Part shown: piece by piece, positions 1-9,391 of the stretch
Layout: every line of letters starts with the position of its first letter
Numbering within the stretch: the stretch's first letter is position 1
Source: Sphingobacteriales bacterium 50-39
Lineage (GTDB): Bacteria; Bacteroidota; Bacteroidia; Chitinophagales; Chitinophagaceae
Assembly (NCBI GenBank): GCA_001898505.1
Contig: MKTZ01000025.1
Span: 1 to 64,000, forward strand
Length of the DNA stretch: 64,000 nt
Direction of reading: 5' to 3'
Notes under the pieces: generated by a model
Databases searched by the model: none
Seen by the model: only the letters and a program-made list of their open reading frames with translations
Told to the model about the DNA's origin: nothing
Made by a program: the position numbers and the translations under genes

Positions 1-9
1 CTGAAAATG

Positions 10-45
10 AAAAAAGGGTGCCCCAGTTTACTTTTGAGACACCCT
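10..45 (-). terminator. Rho-independent terminator after the universal stress gene
   Basis: On the minus strand a 10-base arm (complement of 36-45) pairs with the arm at 15-24, using two G-U pairs, around a 11-base loop. A run of six U (complement of 10-15) follows at once. It lies 8 bases beyond the stop codon of the stress protein gene at 53, which fits termination of that gene. Confidence 0.75.
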
Positions 46-52
46 CTTTGTT

Positions 53-889
53 CTAAGCATGTATCGCCACGATGGGCACATAGCTATGATAGGCCAGCTG
101 AGTGGTATTGGTTGTTTTGAAAATATTCGATAAGAAAGAGTGCTTTCTGGGGAAGGTGAGGATCAAATCTATCTTATTGTCCACCACGAACTGGTTGATC
201 GCGTCCATGAAATCGAACAGCCGGATGAAATAGAATTCCGGTGAATAGTCCTTTAACAGGCCCTCGAGCTTGGCTCTTTCCGTCTTGTATTCCTCCGTCA
301 CCTGTACATAGTGTTCATGGTCTACATTGACGATGTGGAGCCTGGGTTTGAACATGTCGAGGACGGACTTGACCGTCTGGAGGGGGATGGTGTTCTCGAT
401 GTCCTGGAAGTCCGTCAGCAGCATGACGTTCTTTGCCGACTCGGAGTGAGCGTGCGGGGGTACAATTATGACCGGTACGGTCCCTCTCTTGATCAGGTTG
501 AGGGTATTGCTGCCCATGAATATTTGTCCAAGGCGGGTAGCTCCGGTGATGCCCATGACGATGAGCTGGATATTGTTGTTATTGACATATTTTTCCAGCG
601 TGTCGAGGAACCGGTGGCTTTCTTCCGCCACCAGGGTTATACGGGCGCTGGTGATGGGGGATATCTCTGTCCGGACGCTTTCCAGGGCAAGCTCCATGAT
701 GGCTTTTCTCCCTGCATCTTCTTCCTCATCGGTGGCCAGGGGGCTACTATCGGAGCCGTATTCCAGGGAGTCGAAGACATTATAAAGTATCAGGTGGGCA
801 TCCGGTACCAGGGTGGAGATATAGGCGGCATAGCGGGCCGCGTTCCTGGAGGTTTCGGAAAAGTCGATCGGAACAAGAAAATTATTCAT
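53..889 (-). CDS. Universal stress protein, tandem UspA domains
   Basis: A 278-residue cytoplasmic protein made of two UspA folds (about residues 1-145 and 150-278). The first domain has the nucleotide-binding motif G-2x-G-9x-G(S/T) at residues 113-127 (GITGATRLGQIFMGS). The second domain keeps the fold but not this motif, as is common for tandem Usp proteins in Bacteroidota. Family members bind ATP or other nucleotides and are linked to stress survival; the specific role here is unknown. The ATG start gives the typical N-terminus with a hydrophobic first strand followed by DFSE. It is divergent from smc across a 116-base gap and is followed by its own terminator. Confidence 0.9.
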   Translation of the reverse strand: MNNFLVPIDFSETSRNAARYAAYISTLVPDAHLILYNVFDSLEYGSDSSPLATDEEEDAGRKAIMELALESVRTEISPITSARITLVAEESHRFLDTLEKYVNNNNIQLIVMGITGATRLGQIFMGSNTLNLIKRGTVPVIIVPPHAHSESAKNVMLLTDFQDIENTIPLQTVKSVLDMFKPRLHIVNVDHEHYVQVTEEYKTERAKLEGLLKDYSPEFYFIRLFDFMDAINQFVVDNKIDLILTFPRKHSFLSNIFKTTNTTQLAYHSYVPIVAIHA

Positions 890-993
890 ATGTAGATAGT
901 TTCCGGGTAAATATAGGGAAAATTGTTATTCACGCCTTTTCTCGACTTTTCAACAGGGGGGAGAGAGGCAGGGCGTTTTTAAGACTTTTAGTG

Positions 994-1001
994 TAGGTTT
1001 G
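994..1001 (+). promoter_or_regulatory. Candidate -7 element of the smc promoter
   Basis: TAGGTTTG matches the Bacteroidota -7 consensus TAnnTTTG and sits 4 bases before the smc ATG, so the transcript would be nearly leaderless. No good -33 TTG was found at the usual distance, so this is tentative. Confidence 0.35.
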
Positions 1002-1005
1002 TTGA

Positions 1006-4000
1006 ATGCGATTAAAGAGCTTAGAAATTAAGGGGTTTAAGAGCTTCGCCGACAAGACCCATATCAGCTTTGACGAAGGTATTACGGGTATCATTGGCCC
1101 CAATGGCTGTGGTAAGAGTAATATCATCGACAGCATCCGCTGGGTCATCGGGGAGCAGAAGATCAGCCATCTTCGCAGTGAGAATCTGGAGAGCCTGGTG
1201 TTCAACGGGAGCAAGACCCGTTCGGCATCCGGGCTGGCGGAAGTGAGCCTGACATTTGAAAATACCAAGAATCTCCTGCCTACGGAGTTCAATACCGTGA
1301 CGGTGACACGCAAGTTCTACAAGAGCGGGGAGAGTGAGTACCGCCTGAATGATGTCTCCTGCCGTCTGAAAGATATACAGAACCTTTTTATGGACACCGG
1401 TGTCAGCACGGATAGCTATGCTATCATCGAGCTGGGCATGGTGGATGATATCATCAAGGACAAGGACAACAGCCGCCGGCGGATGCTGGAGCAGGCCGCG
1501 GGGGTCACTATTTACAAGACCCGCAAGAAAGAGGCGCGTCAGAAGCTGGATGCTACGGAGCAGGACCTGGCCCGTATCGAGGACCTCTTATTCGAGATCA
1601 ACAACCAGCTGAAAAGCCTGGAAAATCAGGCCAAGAAGGCGGAGAAATATTATGAGATCAAGAAGGAATACCGGGAGCTGAGCATCGAGCTGGCCAAGGC
1701 GGCCCTGGAAGGCTTTAATCTTACCTATCGCGAGCTGAATGAACAGTCCGACAGCGAGACGGATAAAAAGGTTCGTCTGGAGGCCGTTATTGCACAGGAG
1801 GAAGCGGCATTGGAGCAGGAGAAAGTAGGGTTTATCGAGAAGGAAAGGGCTTTGCAATCCATGCAGCATGAATTCAACGACCTTGTCCAGAACCTGCGTA
1901 CCAGGGAGAATGAAAAGAACCTTTCTTCCCAGCGATTGAACTTCCTGAAAGAAAAGGAAAGCAGCATTCAGGGATTCCTGGAAAAGAGCGAAGGTCAGCT
2001 GAAGGGACTGGACGAAAGCATCGTTTTCACCCATCAGCAGGTAGGAGAGGAAGAAAATAAGCTATCGGGATTGCAGGAGCAGTTGGAGTCATTGAAGGTC
2101 TCTGTGGACGAGACCCGGAAGGTATTCGATGATAAGAGGGTATCGGTGGATGCGCTGAGAAAGGAAAATGCGCAGATACAGCGTGATCAGTTCGAGGCGG
2201 AGAAGAAGGTAGCTGTTGCCGATACATCCATACAGAATCTGCAGCGCAGCATCCGGCAGCTGGAAGAGGAAAGGATGGTGAGGGACAGCCAGCTCAAACA
2301 GCTGGAGGAAGAACGTCTGTTGAAGGAGCAGGACCTGGAATCCAGGCAGGCCAGCCTGAAGCAATTACAGGAACATCATGAGCGGACCAAGGAAAATATC
2401 CTGCAGGCTCAGGGTCAGCTGGAAGGACTGAGGCAGCGGCTGGCGGATGAGGGACGTAAGCTGGACTCGAAGAAGAATGAACACGACCTGTTAAAGAGCC
2501 TTATCGACTCCATGGAAGGCTATCCTGAGAGTATAAAATTCTTGCATAAGAACCCGAATTGGAATTACGGAGCGCCTATTCTTTCCGATATCATCTATGT
2601 AAAGGAAGAGTTCAGGGCCGCCGTAGAAAATGTGCTGGAGCCCTATCTCAATTACTATGTAGTGAATAATCTGCAGGAAGGCATGCAGGCGGTGCATTTG
2701 CTGGATGAGAAGAAAAAGGGCAAGGCCAATTTCTTCCTTCTCGACAAGATAGCCGGTCAGGCGGCCCTGGAGGGGCATCAGGCGGCGGGTATGATCCCAG
2801 CCATGCAGGTGATCGAGGTGGATGAAAATTACCGCAAGCTGGCCGAGCATTTGTTGGGGAATGTATTTATCGCGGAGAGCGAGGAGGCTATGGAGAACAG
2901 CAATGGTTCGGTGGTGCTGGAAAAGACGGGTAAATATGTAAAGGGCAAATACTCCCTTACGGGAGGCAGCGTCGGTCTTTTCGAAGGTAAGAAGATCGGT
3001 CGCGCGAAGAATCTCGAGAAGCTTCGTGAGGAGGTCCGGGTGCTGGAGTCTGTTGTCGGCGATCTGAAAACAGCCATACAGGAAAAGCATAACGAGGTCA
3101 TCGCCTATAATGAGCAGCTGAAAGAACAGGCGATCCGTCAGGCACAGGAAGATATCAACCGGCTGACGAACTTTGTCTTCTCCCTTCAGAATAAGGTAGA
3201 GAACCTGCATGCGCAGCAACATTCCTCGCAGAACAGGCTGGAAGAGCTGCAGCTGAGCCTGGAAGAGACGATTGCCGGCATCGAGGACACTCGTAATGCC
3301 TGGGCTGAGCTGGTGAAGGTGGTAGGAGAGCTGAAAGAAAAGTCCCAGCTGGCGGAAGAAGAATACAGGAGTGCAGAACTGGCTTATAACAGCAGCTCCG
3401 CGGGATATAACGAGTTCAACCTCCAGGTGACGCGTCAGCACAGCCGTATCAATGCGTTGAAGCAAGAGCTGGATTTCAAGAGCAACCAGCTCGAAGACCT
3501 GCGCAACCAGATAGAGGCGAATGTTAGCCAACTGAAACAAGTTAATGAAAACATTGCGGAAAGCGAAGAACGTCTGGGCAACGCTGAATCCGGATTGTTG
3601 GAGCTGATGCGTAAAAAAGAGGAGGATGAAAAAGCCCTGAACGAAGCCGACCAGGCATATTATAATCTGCGTAATGCCCTTGGAGAGAAGGAAAGCGAGC
3701 TGCGTCATAAAGTAAAAGAACGTGAGCAGCTGGAGCATCTGTTGAGTGAGATAAAGGACCGGCTGAATGAATTGAAATTGCAGTTGGCGGGAATGAAGGA
3801 GCGGCTGAATGTAGAGTTCCGGATCAATTTAGATGAAATCATTGACCAACCGAGGACGGGTGATACGCCAGTAGAAGATCTGCAGGAAAAGGCGGACAGG
3901 ATGAAGAAGCGGCTGGAGAACCTGGGTGAGGTCAACCCGACTGCCATCGAGGCTTTCCAGGAAATGAAAAAGAGATATGAATTTATCCTCGAGCAGAAGA

Positions 4001-4527
4001 ATGACCTGGTGACCGCCAAGGACAGCCTTTTGCAGACCATACAGGAAGTGGAGGCTACGGCCAACCAGCAGTTCCTTGATACCTTCAATAAGGTGCGGGA
4101 AAATTTCCAGCGTGTATTCAAGGCCTTGTTCACCGATGAGGATACGGCGGACCTGATCCTGGAGAATCCCGAGAACCTGGCTGATACGGGCATCGACATC
4201 GTTGCAAAGCCGAAAGGAAAGAGGCCTTCGTCCATCACTCAGCTATCTGGTGGAGAGAAGACCCTGACAGCCACAGCGCTTTTATTCTCTATCTATCTTA
4301 TAAAGCCGGCGCCGTTTTGTATCCTGGATGAGGTGGACGCGCCGCTGGACGATGCCAATGTAGGCAAGTTCACCAATATGATCCGGCAGTTCAGCGAGAA
4401 TTCCCAGTTCATTATCGTTACGCACAATAAGATGACCATGAGCACTGTGGACGTCATTTATGGGGTGACGATGCAGGAGCCTGGCGTCAGCAAGCTGGTG
4501 CCTGTGGATTTCAGGGGATTGAACTAA
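1006..4527 (+). CDS. smc: Chromosome segregation protein SMC
   Basis: SMC ATPase that compacts and segregates the chromosome as a dimer with ScpA/ScpB. The 1173-residue length is typical. The N-terminal ATPase half has the Walker A motif GPNGCGKS at residues 31-38. Two long coiled coils rich in Glu, Lys and Gln flank a hinge at about 500-670. The C-terminal half has the ABC signature LSGGEK at 1080-1085 and Walker B/D-loop sequence ending DEVDAPLDD at about 1108-1116. The ATG at 1006 gives the canonical SMC beginning (MRLKSLEIKGFKSF). A DUF486 gene follows 7 bases later and may be cotranscribed. scpA and scpB are not nearby. Confidence 0.97.
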   Translation: MRLKSLEIKGFKSFADKTHISFDEGITGIIGPNGCGKSNIIDSIRWVIGEQKISHLRSENLESLVFNGSKTRSASGLAEVSLTFENTKNLLPTEFNTVTVTRKFYKSGESEYRLNDVSCRLKDIQNLFMDTGVSTDSYAIIELGMVDDIIKDKDNSRRRMLEQAAGVTIYKTRKKEARQKLDATEQDLARIEDLLFEINNQLKSLENQAKKAEKYYEIKKEYRELSIELAKAALEGFNLTYRELNEQSDSETDKKVRLEAVIAQEEAALEQEKVGFIEKERALQSMQHEFNDLVQNLRTRENEKNLSSQRLNFLKEKESSIQGFLEKSEGQLKGLDESIVFTHQQVGEEENKLSGLQEQLESLKVSVDETRKVFDDKRVSVDALRKENAQIQRDQFEAEKKVAVADTSIQNLQRSIRQLEEERMVRDSQLKQLEEERLLKEQDLESRQASLKQLQEHHERTKENILQAQGQLEGLRQRLADEGRKLDSKKNEHDLLKSLIDSMEGYPESIKFLHKNPNWNYGAPILSDIIYVKEEFRAAVENVLEPYLNYYVVNNLQEGMQAVHLLDEKKKGKANFFLLDKIAGQAALEGHQAAGMIPAMQVIEVDENYRKLAEHLLGNVFIAESEEAMENSNGSVVLEKTGKYVKGKYSLTGGSVGLFEGKKIGRAKNLEKLREEVRVLESVVGDLKTAIQEKHNEVIAYNEQLKEQAIRQAQEDINRLTNFVFSLQNKVENLHAQQHSSQNRLEELQLSLEETIAGIEDTRNAWAELVKVVGELKEKSQLAEEEYRSAELAYNSSSAGYNEFNLQVTRQHSRINALKQELDFKSNQLEDLRNQIEANVSQLKQVNENIAESEERLGNAESGLLELMRKKEEDEKALNEADQAYYNLRNALGEKESELRHKVKEREQLEHLLSEIKDRLNELKLQLAGMKERLNVEFRINLDEIIDQPRTGDTPVEDLQEKADRMKKRLENLGEVNPTAIEAFQEMKKRYEFILEQKNDLVTAKDSLLQTIQEVEATANQQFLDTFNKVRENFQRVFKALFTDEDTADLILENPENLADTGIDIVAKPKGKRPSSITQLSGGEKTLTATALLFSIYLIKPAPFCILDEVDAPLDDANVGKFTNMIRQFSENSQFIIVTHNKMTMSTVDVIYGVTMQEPGVSKLVPVDFRGLN

Positions 4528-4534
4528 TAAGCGT

Positions 4535-4864
4535 ATGCGGACGATCTTACTACTCTTTGCCTCGAATGTTTTTATGACGATTGCCTGGTACTGGCATTTG
4601 AATCATAAGGAGCTGGCTTTGTGGAAGGCGATTCTTATCAGCTGGGGCATCGCGTTCCTGGAATATTGTCTTACGGTGCCAGCCAATCGCTGGGGTTCTA
4701 TAAGCGGGCTCAGCGCCTTTCAGCTGAAGATCACGCAGGAAGTGATCACGTTGATAGTCTTTTCCTTTTTTGCCGTCTTGTATCTGAAGGAGCCTTTCCA
4801 CTGGAAATACCTGCTGGCTTTTGCATTTTTGCTGGCGGCGGTGTGGATCGTATTTAAAAAGTAG
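4535..4864 (+). CDS. DMT-family small membrane protein (DUF486)
   Basis: A 109-residue, four-helix integral membrane protein. Hydrophobic segments lie at about residues 2-18, 29-47, 65-84 and 90-107. The segment with ILISWGIAFLEYCLTVPANR is characteristic of the DUF486 family, which belongs to the drug/metabolite transporter clan. Substrate is unknown. It begins 7 bases after smc and its end overlaps by 11 bases the convergent YCF48-type gene. Confidence 0.85.
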   Translation: MRTILLLFASNVFMTIAWYWHLNHKELALWKAILISWGIAFLEYCLTVPANRWGSISGLSAFQLKITQEVITLIVFSFFAVLYLKEPFHWKYLLAFAFLLAAVWIVFKK

Positions 4865-5849
4865 CCAACTTCCCGACCCTGCCATTGCCACCGGCAAGAA
4901 ATACTGCATGACCCTTTTTGGCTTTTCTGCATACATGGAAATTGCCTGTATCGATGAGCTGCCAGCTCATGCCCCCATCTGTCGAGAAATCTACTCCAGA
5001 AGTGCCGCAGCAGATGAGCTTGTTCTTTTCAACATATTCCACGCAGCTGCGGTAGCCATGAGGTGGAGTGGTGGGAGCAATCCATGTGGTCCCTCCATCC
5101 CGTGTCAGGGCGCAGTTTTTATAAGTGACCGTATCCTGTGCAAAGTCGCCACCTACGACGACGAAATGCCGCGCATCCAGTACAGCGATGGAATTGGCGC
5201 CGGTGGATTCCCTGCCTTGCACGATGGGCAGATCGATGCGCTGGTCCCTTATGAACAGTCTGCTGCGGAGACCGCCGCTGATAAAGCAGGCTTCGTCTTT
5301 TTTCAATTTCCGGACATTGGTACCGCTGGAAGCAAAGCAAGCCTCACCGGAGTCTGCTTCCGGCAACTCGCGGGTAGGTATCTCATGCCAGCTGTCCCCG
5401 CCATCGAAGCTTCGGGCGACAAAAAACTTCCCATTGATGGGATCGCCCAGGACGATGCCGCTGTCCCTATTCCAGAACTCCATTGCATCGAGGAACATGC
5501 CTGGGGTATTATTTTCATAGACCTGCTGCCATGTCTTTCCTCCATCCCGGGTTTTTAGGATGATAGCGGGTGTCGCAATGGCCATGATGACGGCCGTATT
5601 CTTATCGAAGGCCTCGATATCCCTAAAATCATTTTTCTCATGACCCGGGACCGTGATCCATTCCCATGTTTTTCCTCCGTCGAGACTCCGGCCTACGGTG
5701 CCGTTACTGCCGCTGACCCAGACCACCTGGTCGTTCACGACACTGAGTCCACGAAAAGAGGAATGGGCGCTGCTGGTGAGCAGCTCGACCTTTTGTGCAT
5801 CGGCACGCAGCAGTTCTAAGCATAAGATGAACGAAAGTAATATACGCAT
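4854..5849 (-). CDS. Secreted YCF48/BNR-repeat beta-propeller protein
   Basis: About 331 residues from the ATG at 5849, chosen because it starts a normal signal peptide (MRILLSFILCLELLRADA); an upstream in-frame start would put a charged segment before it. Repeated units with the pattern (S/T)xDGGxTW (for example RSLDGGKTWEW, KTRDGGKTWQQ, STDGGMSWQL) are the Asp-box signature of photosystem II stability factor YCF48-like and sialidase propellers. Probably periplasmic or outer-surface. The ligand is unknown. It is the last of a run of minus-strand genes and converges on the DUF486 gene. Confidence 0.8.
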   Translation of the reverse strand: MRILLSFILCLELLRADAQKVELLTSSAHSSFRGLSVVNDQVVWVSGSNGTVGRSLDGGKTWEWITVPGHEKNDFRDIEAFDKNTAVIMAIATPAIILKTRDGGKTWQQVYENNTPGMFLDAMEFWNRDSGIVLGDPINGKFFVARSFDGGDSWHEIPTRELPEADSGEACFASSGTNVRKLKKDEACFISGGLRSRLFIRDQRIDLPIVQGRESTGANSIAVLDARHFVVVGGDFAQDTVTYKNCALTRDGGTTWIAPTTPPHGYRSCVEYVEKNKLICCGTSGVDFSTDGGMSWQLIDTGNFHVCRKAKKGHAVFLAGGNGRVGKLATF

Positions 5850-6017
5850 GGTACTAATTGGCTTGTTACCTGAAAAATAGCACAATATTGGTATTCTTAG
5901 ACGATATGGTACAATATAACGATGGATATAGCTACCAGCAGTGGACGTACGGCTTTCTATCTGGGATTGGGCGAGGTGTTTTAGCGGGTATCTATTTACT
6001 CAAGTTGGGGAATAGGC

Positions 6018-6623
6018 TCATAATACACCCGCCTTTGTCATATTCTTTATGATGGCCTTGCTATAATCTTTTCCCATCGACCCAGCGGAAGAAGGGTTGG
6101 TGGATTGCGACTGGACCGAGTACAGGAGCTTTTTGCTGCTGACGTCATAGAGGTTGCTTTCCCAGAAGAAATGAGTATCTACCGAGACATAACCCGGGCT
6201 ATATGCGCGGCCATACCAATAGTTGTAATAACCCCAGAAAGGGGAATAGGGGTACATGGCGGCCGGCTGGAAATTACGTTCTCTTGCCTTGTCGAGCAGG
6301 GTGATCGTGAATACTTCATCGATGTTGCTGTTGTGCAACTGGCTGAGCGCCGACTCTTCGTCCTTGTTGCTGAACATCTTTGGACCGTACAGCATGTAGG
6401 CGCTGACGGCGTTGTAACCTTTAGCCTTAAGCGCATCTACGAGGAAGCCTTCCATTTGCATACGAAGACGGATGTCTTTTTCACGGATGATGCCAAGCAC
6501 GAGGATCTTATTTCCAGGGGCCAGCCTTGTGGAGCCGGGTCCTTTCCAGGAAGAGGTGACCTTGCTGTTGGAGCAAGCGGTGAGGAAAAGCAAGGAGATT
6601 AATAGGACAGTACATGTACGCAT
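6018..6623 (-). CDS. Lipoprotein, DUF4136-like
   Basis: A 201-residue predicted lipoprotein with signal peptide and lipobox LTAC, cysteine at residue 17. The mature part begins with SSWKGPG and then ILVLGIIREKDIRLRMQ, resembling the DUF4136-like family of small envelope lipoproteins in Bacteroidota. A Tyr/Trp/Pro-rich stretch (about residues 122-146) is notable. It lies 45 bases after the frameshifted lipoprotein gene and may share its transcript with class I aldolase upstream. Function unknown. Confidence 0.7.
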   Translation of the reverse strand: MRTCTVLLISLLFLTACSNSKVTSSWKGPGSTRLAPGNKILVLGIIREKDIRLRMQMEGFLVDALKAKGYNAVSAYMLYGPKMFSNKDEESALSQLHNSNIDEVFTITLLDKARERNFQPAAMYPYSPFWGYYNYWYGRAYSPGYVSVDTHFFWESNLYDVSSKKLLYSVQSQSTNPSSAGSMGKDYSKAIIKNMTKAGVL

Positions 6624-6668
6624 GGTGTGCCTTTTAGAAAAGATACGAATAATCAGTCCTGTGGGTTG

Positions 6669-7449
6669 TTATCGGGATGTTAGTGAGTCCGGTACTGCTA
6701 TGGCCCTCAGCTCATGGTCAAAAGAGATAGTGACCAGCGAGTCCATCCCCGCTTTTTTTACAAGCTGCTGCCATGCCTTTCTGTATGAGCGAGCCGAATC
6801 TACGAAAGCGGGGATGCCTCTTACCAGCTTATAGCTTAGAGGGGTATTGGCTTCCAGGATGAAGCTGGGATTGTCGAACCCGGCGTCCTGGGACGTGTCA
6901 TTGTAGGGCGTTTGCTTTGTTCCACAAATACGAATAATATTTCACATCGTGGAGGGCGGGGTACACAGTTCCCAGAGAATCCAGCCAATGTTGTTTCCAT
7001 GGGCTGCGTTTTGCAGTGGGTTCGATAGGAAAATTGTAGTGCAGGATGTGGTAGTGATAACGTTCCATCGGCGTCAGGCGACTTGTATCGGGCAGCGCCA
7101 TGCATTCATCGCTGTAATGTGCCGGCGTCTTGACCGTAATATATTCCGGTGTTAGTGCAATGATGTAGTCCGTGCCAAGGGGAACGCCATAGCTAAGACG
7201 AAACGTGGGGACGGGTTGTGGCCTGATGCTAAGATTGGGTTCGCGGGCGGATTGAAAATAATCATAATCGTAGCTCTCGCGAAATGAATCTCGTCTCGAC
7301 TCCAGTTCTCTGATTGGATAATAGTAGAAGTTCGTGTCTCCATCCAAGGGATGCTCCGGGTAGCCAAAGCCACCCGGAGGGTATTTTATGGTCGTTGCCG
7401 AATGGCAGCCGGCCAATAGAAGAATGATATAAATATACTGTTTATGCAA
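6669..7449 (-). pseudogene. Frameshifted lipoprotein gene of unknown function
   Basis: The first part (7449-6898) encodes 183 residues with a lipoprotein signal ([15 protein letters not shown]) from a TTG start that overlaps the end of the aldolase gene by 8 bases. It stops with TGA at 6898, but the reading frame shifted by one base continues without interruption for 78 codons (from TAC at 6905 to TAA at 6669), with ordinary protein-like sequence such as NPSFILEANTPLSYKL. Removing one C from the CCC at 6906-6908 joins the two parts into one protein of about 259 residues. Either a real recent frameshift or a sequencing error. I do not recognise the family. A downstream region of 230 bases would otherwise be unexplained. 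Confidence 0.65.
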
Positions 7450-8500
7450 CCGTGATGTCCTTATCGAGATACACGTCCTGTATGGACTGTATCATATCCA
7501 CTCCTTCTTTGAACGGGCGTTGGAAGGCTTTGCGTCCCAGGATGAGGCCCATGCCGCCAGCACGCTTGTTGACGACGGCGGTGAAGACCGCATCGGCCAG
7601 GTCGGAAGCTCCCTTGCTTTCGCCGCCGCTGTTGATCAGGCCTACGCGACCGTTATAGCAATTTATTACCTGGTAGCGGGTCAGGTCGATGGGATGATCT
7701 GTCGTGAGTTTGGAATAGACCAGCGGAGAGGTCTTACCGTGTTTGGTAGCAAGATAGCCGCCGTTGTTCGTTGGCAGCTTTTGTTTGATGATATCGGCCT
7801 GGATGGTGACGCCCAGGTGATTGGCCTGCCCGGTGAAGTCGGCGGCCGTATGGTAGTCTACTCCATCCACCTTGAAGCCTGCGTTACGGGTATAGCACCA
7901 GAGAATGGTGGCCATGCCCAGTTCGTGCGCCAGCTCGAATGCTTCGGAGATCTCTTTTAGCTGGCGGGTGCTTTCTTCGCTGCCCCAGTATACGGTGGCG
8001 CCGACGGCTACGGCTCCCATGTTCCAGGCATCTTTTACGGAGCCGAAGAGGGTTTGGTCATAGCGATTGGGCAGGCTGAGGAATTCATTATGATTGATCT
8101 TTACGACGAAGGGAATCCTGTGTGCGTACTTACGGCTCATGATACCCAGAACGCCGAAGGTAGATGCAACGGCATTGCAGCCTGCCTCTACAGCCAGCTT
8201 GATGATATTTTCAGGATCGAAGTACATGGGGTTGGGGGCAAAGGATGCGCCTGCACTGTGTTCGATGCCCTGGTCTACGGGAAAGATGCTGAGGTATCCG
8301 GTATCGGCGAGCCTGCCGTGCCCGATCAGGGTTTGAAGACTTCTCAATACCTGGTTATTGCGATTGGAGTTGGTCCATATTTCTTCTACATGATGGGGAG
8401 AGGGTAGGGCGCTAAGCGTGGATTTGTCTATGATGGGTTTGAAATCCAATAAAGAGGCTGCCTTGTCACCCAGGATGTCGAGGATTTTTTTAGAAGCCAT
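7442..8500 (-). CDS. fbaB: Class I fructose-bisphosphate aldolase (DhnA type)
   Basis: Reversible cleavage of fructose 1,6-bisphosphate to glyceraldehyde 3-phosphate and dihydroxyacetone phosphate through a Schiff-base lysine, in glycolysis and gluconeogenesis. The 352-residue protein belongs to the archaeal/bacterial DhnA family: PVDQGIEH near residue 75, [10 protein letters not shown] near 130, and the phosphate-binding end segment with INSGGESKG near 290. The likely Schiff-base lysine is in the barrel strand around GYLATKHGK or the VVKINH strand; I did not assign it further. A second, unrelated class II aldolase is encoded at 16986-18053. Confidence 0.9.
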   Translation of the reverse strand: MASKKILDILGDKAASLLDFKPIIDKSTLSALPSPHHVEEIWTNSNRNNQVLRSLQTLIGHGRLADTGYLSIFPVDQGIEHSAGASFAPNPMYFDPENIIKLAVEAGCNAVASTFGVLGIMSRKYAHRIPFVVKINHNEFLSLPNRYDQTLFGSVKDAWNMGAVAVGATVYWGSEESTRQLKEISEAFELAHELGMATILWCYTRNAGFKVDGVDYHTAADFTGQANHLGVTIQADIIKQKLPTNNGGYLATKHGKTSPLVYSKLTTDHPIDLTRYQVINCYNGRVGLINSGGESKGASDLADAVFTAVVNKRAGGMGLILGRKAFQRPFKEGVDMIQSIQDVYLDKDITVA

Positions 8501-8745
8501 GGCTGATGTATTTTTTCACAATTTAACAAAAAAAAGAGACGGGCTCAATTTACGCAAACGTTTCCGTAGGGTTTAATGGACGAAGAGGCTTACCTTCTTG
8601 ACAAATTTGGGCAGAGACCCTGGTGTCTGGAACATAATATAGAATTAATGGCTTTATTTTCTACAGGCGTTGCGACACCGGTACCTTTACGCCCGAATTG
8701 CTGATGCCAAAACTACATGTTTAAACGAGAAAAATCTATTGTCCA

Positions 8746-9309
8746 TTGATCAATGATGGTTATGATATAGAGTGGCGCCGTTTTAAAGAGGGAGATGTCA
8801 AGGCCCTCGAAAGCATTTACAGGACGTATATCAAGTCCCTGATCAATTTCGGATTGAAGATCACCGATGACCTGGACCTTGTAAAAGACTCCATCCAGGA
8901 TATGTTCATCGAGCTGTGGAAATACCGGCAGAATCTTACCGACATTTGCGAACCTCAGTTTTATCTCTTCAGGGCCCTGCGCAATAAGTTATCGAGGGCG
9001 ATGTCCAGGCAGTCCTTCGTAGGCATTGGGGAAATGCAGCTGTCTTCCGACGACATGCCGACTACCTATGTCGAATTGGAGATACTGGCGAGAGAGCAGG
9101 AGATGCAAACCCGGGCCACGCTGCAACAGTTATTGGAAAGACTGCCCAAGCGACAGCAGGAAGCCGTTTACCTTAGATTCTACTGCAATTTCTCCTATGA
9201 GGCGATCGCCTCCATAAAAGACATGAATTACCAGTCTGTCCTCAATCTGATCCAGCGGGCTTTGAAGACCCTGCGGACTGAATACAGTGCTATCCCTCCC
9301 AACCGTTGA
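8746..9309 (+). CDS. ECF sigma factor, FecI-like (SusC/D locus)
   Basis: A 187-residue sigma-70 family ECF factor. Region 2 covers about residues 20-90 (IYRTYIKSLINFG ... DSIQDMFIELW), and region 4 about 115-175 (LLERLPKRQQEAVYLRFYCNFSYEAIA, then a helix-turn-helix). The in-frame start is a TTG at 8746. It is followed after 82 bases by FecR and then by SusC/SusD, the standard arrangement in which ligand sensed by SusC passes through FecR to release the sigma factor and switch on the susCD genes. The 245-base gap upstream, shared with the divergent fbaB, would hold its promoter. Confidence 0.9.
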   Translation: MINDGYDIEWRRFKEGDVKALESIYRTYIKSLINFGLKITDDLDLVKDSIQDMFIELWKYRQNLTDICEPQFYLFRALRNKLSRAMSRQSFVGIGEMQLSSDDMPTTYVELEILAREQEMQTRATLQQLLERLPKRQQEAVYLRFYCNFSYEAIASIKDMNYQSVLNLIQRALKTLRTEYSAIPPNR

Positions 9310-9391
9310 TCCGGTCGAAATTATCTTTTCTCAAAAAAAGTTGCCGGAAAGTGAGTATATATTTTAAAAAGCTACCAGTACTATAGTAGCC

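Noticed and set aside
2491-3738. Long open frame antisense to smc (415 codons)
   Set aside because: It mirrors the coiled-coil coding sequence of smc, is Leu/Phe/Gln rich as expected from the complement of Glu/Lys/Gln codons, and has no recognisable domain.
6472-6834. 120-codon plus-strand frame overlapping two lipoprotein genes
   Set aside because: Antisense to the lipoprotein start and to the restored frame of the frameshifted gene; translation is not protein-like.
8556-8563. AAACGTTT palindrome between fbaB and the sigma gene as a LacI-type operator
   Set aside because: Only 8 bases, no second site, and no LacI-family regulator nearby.
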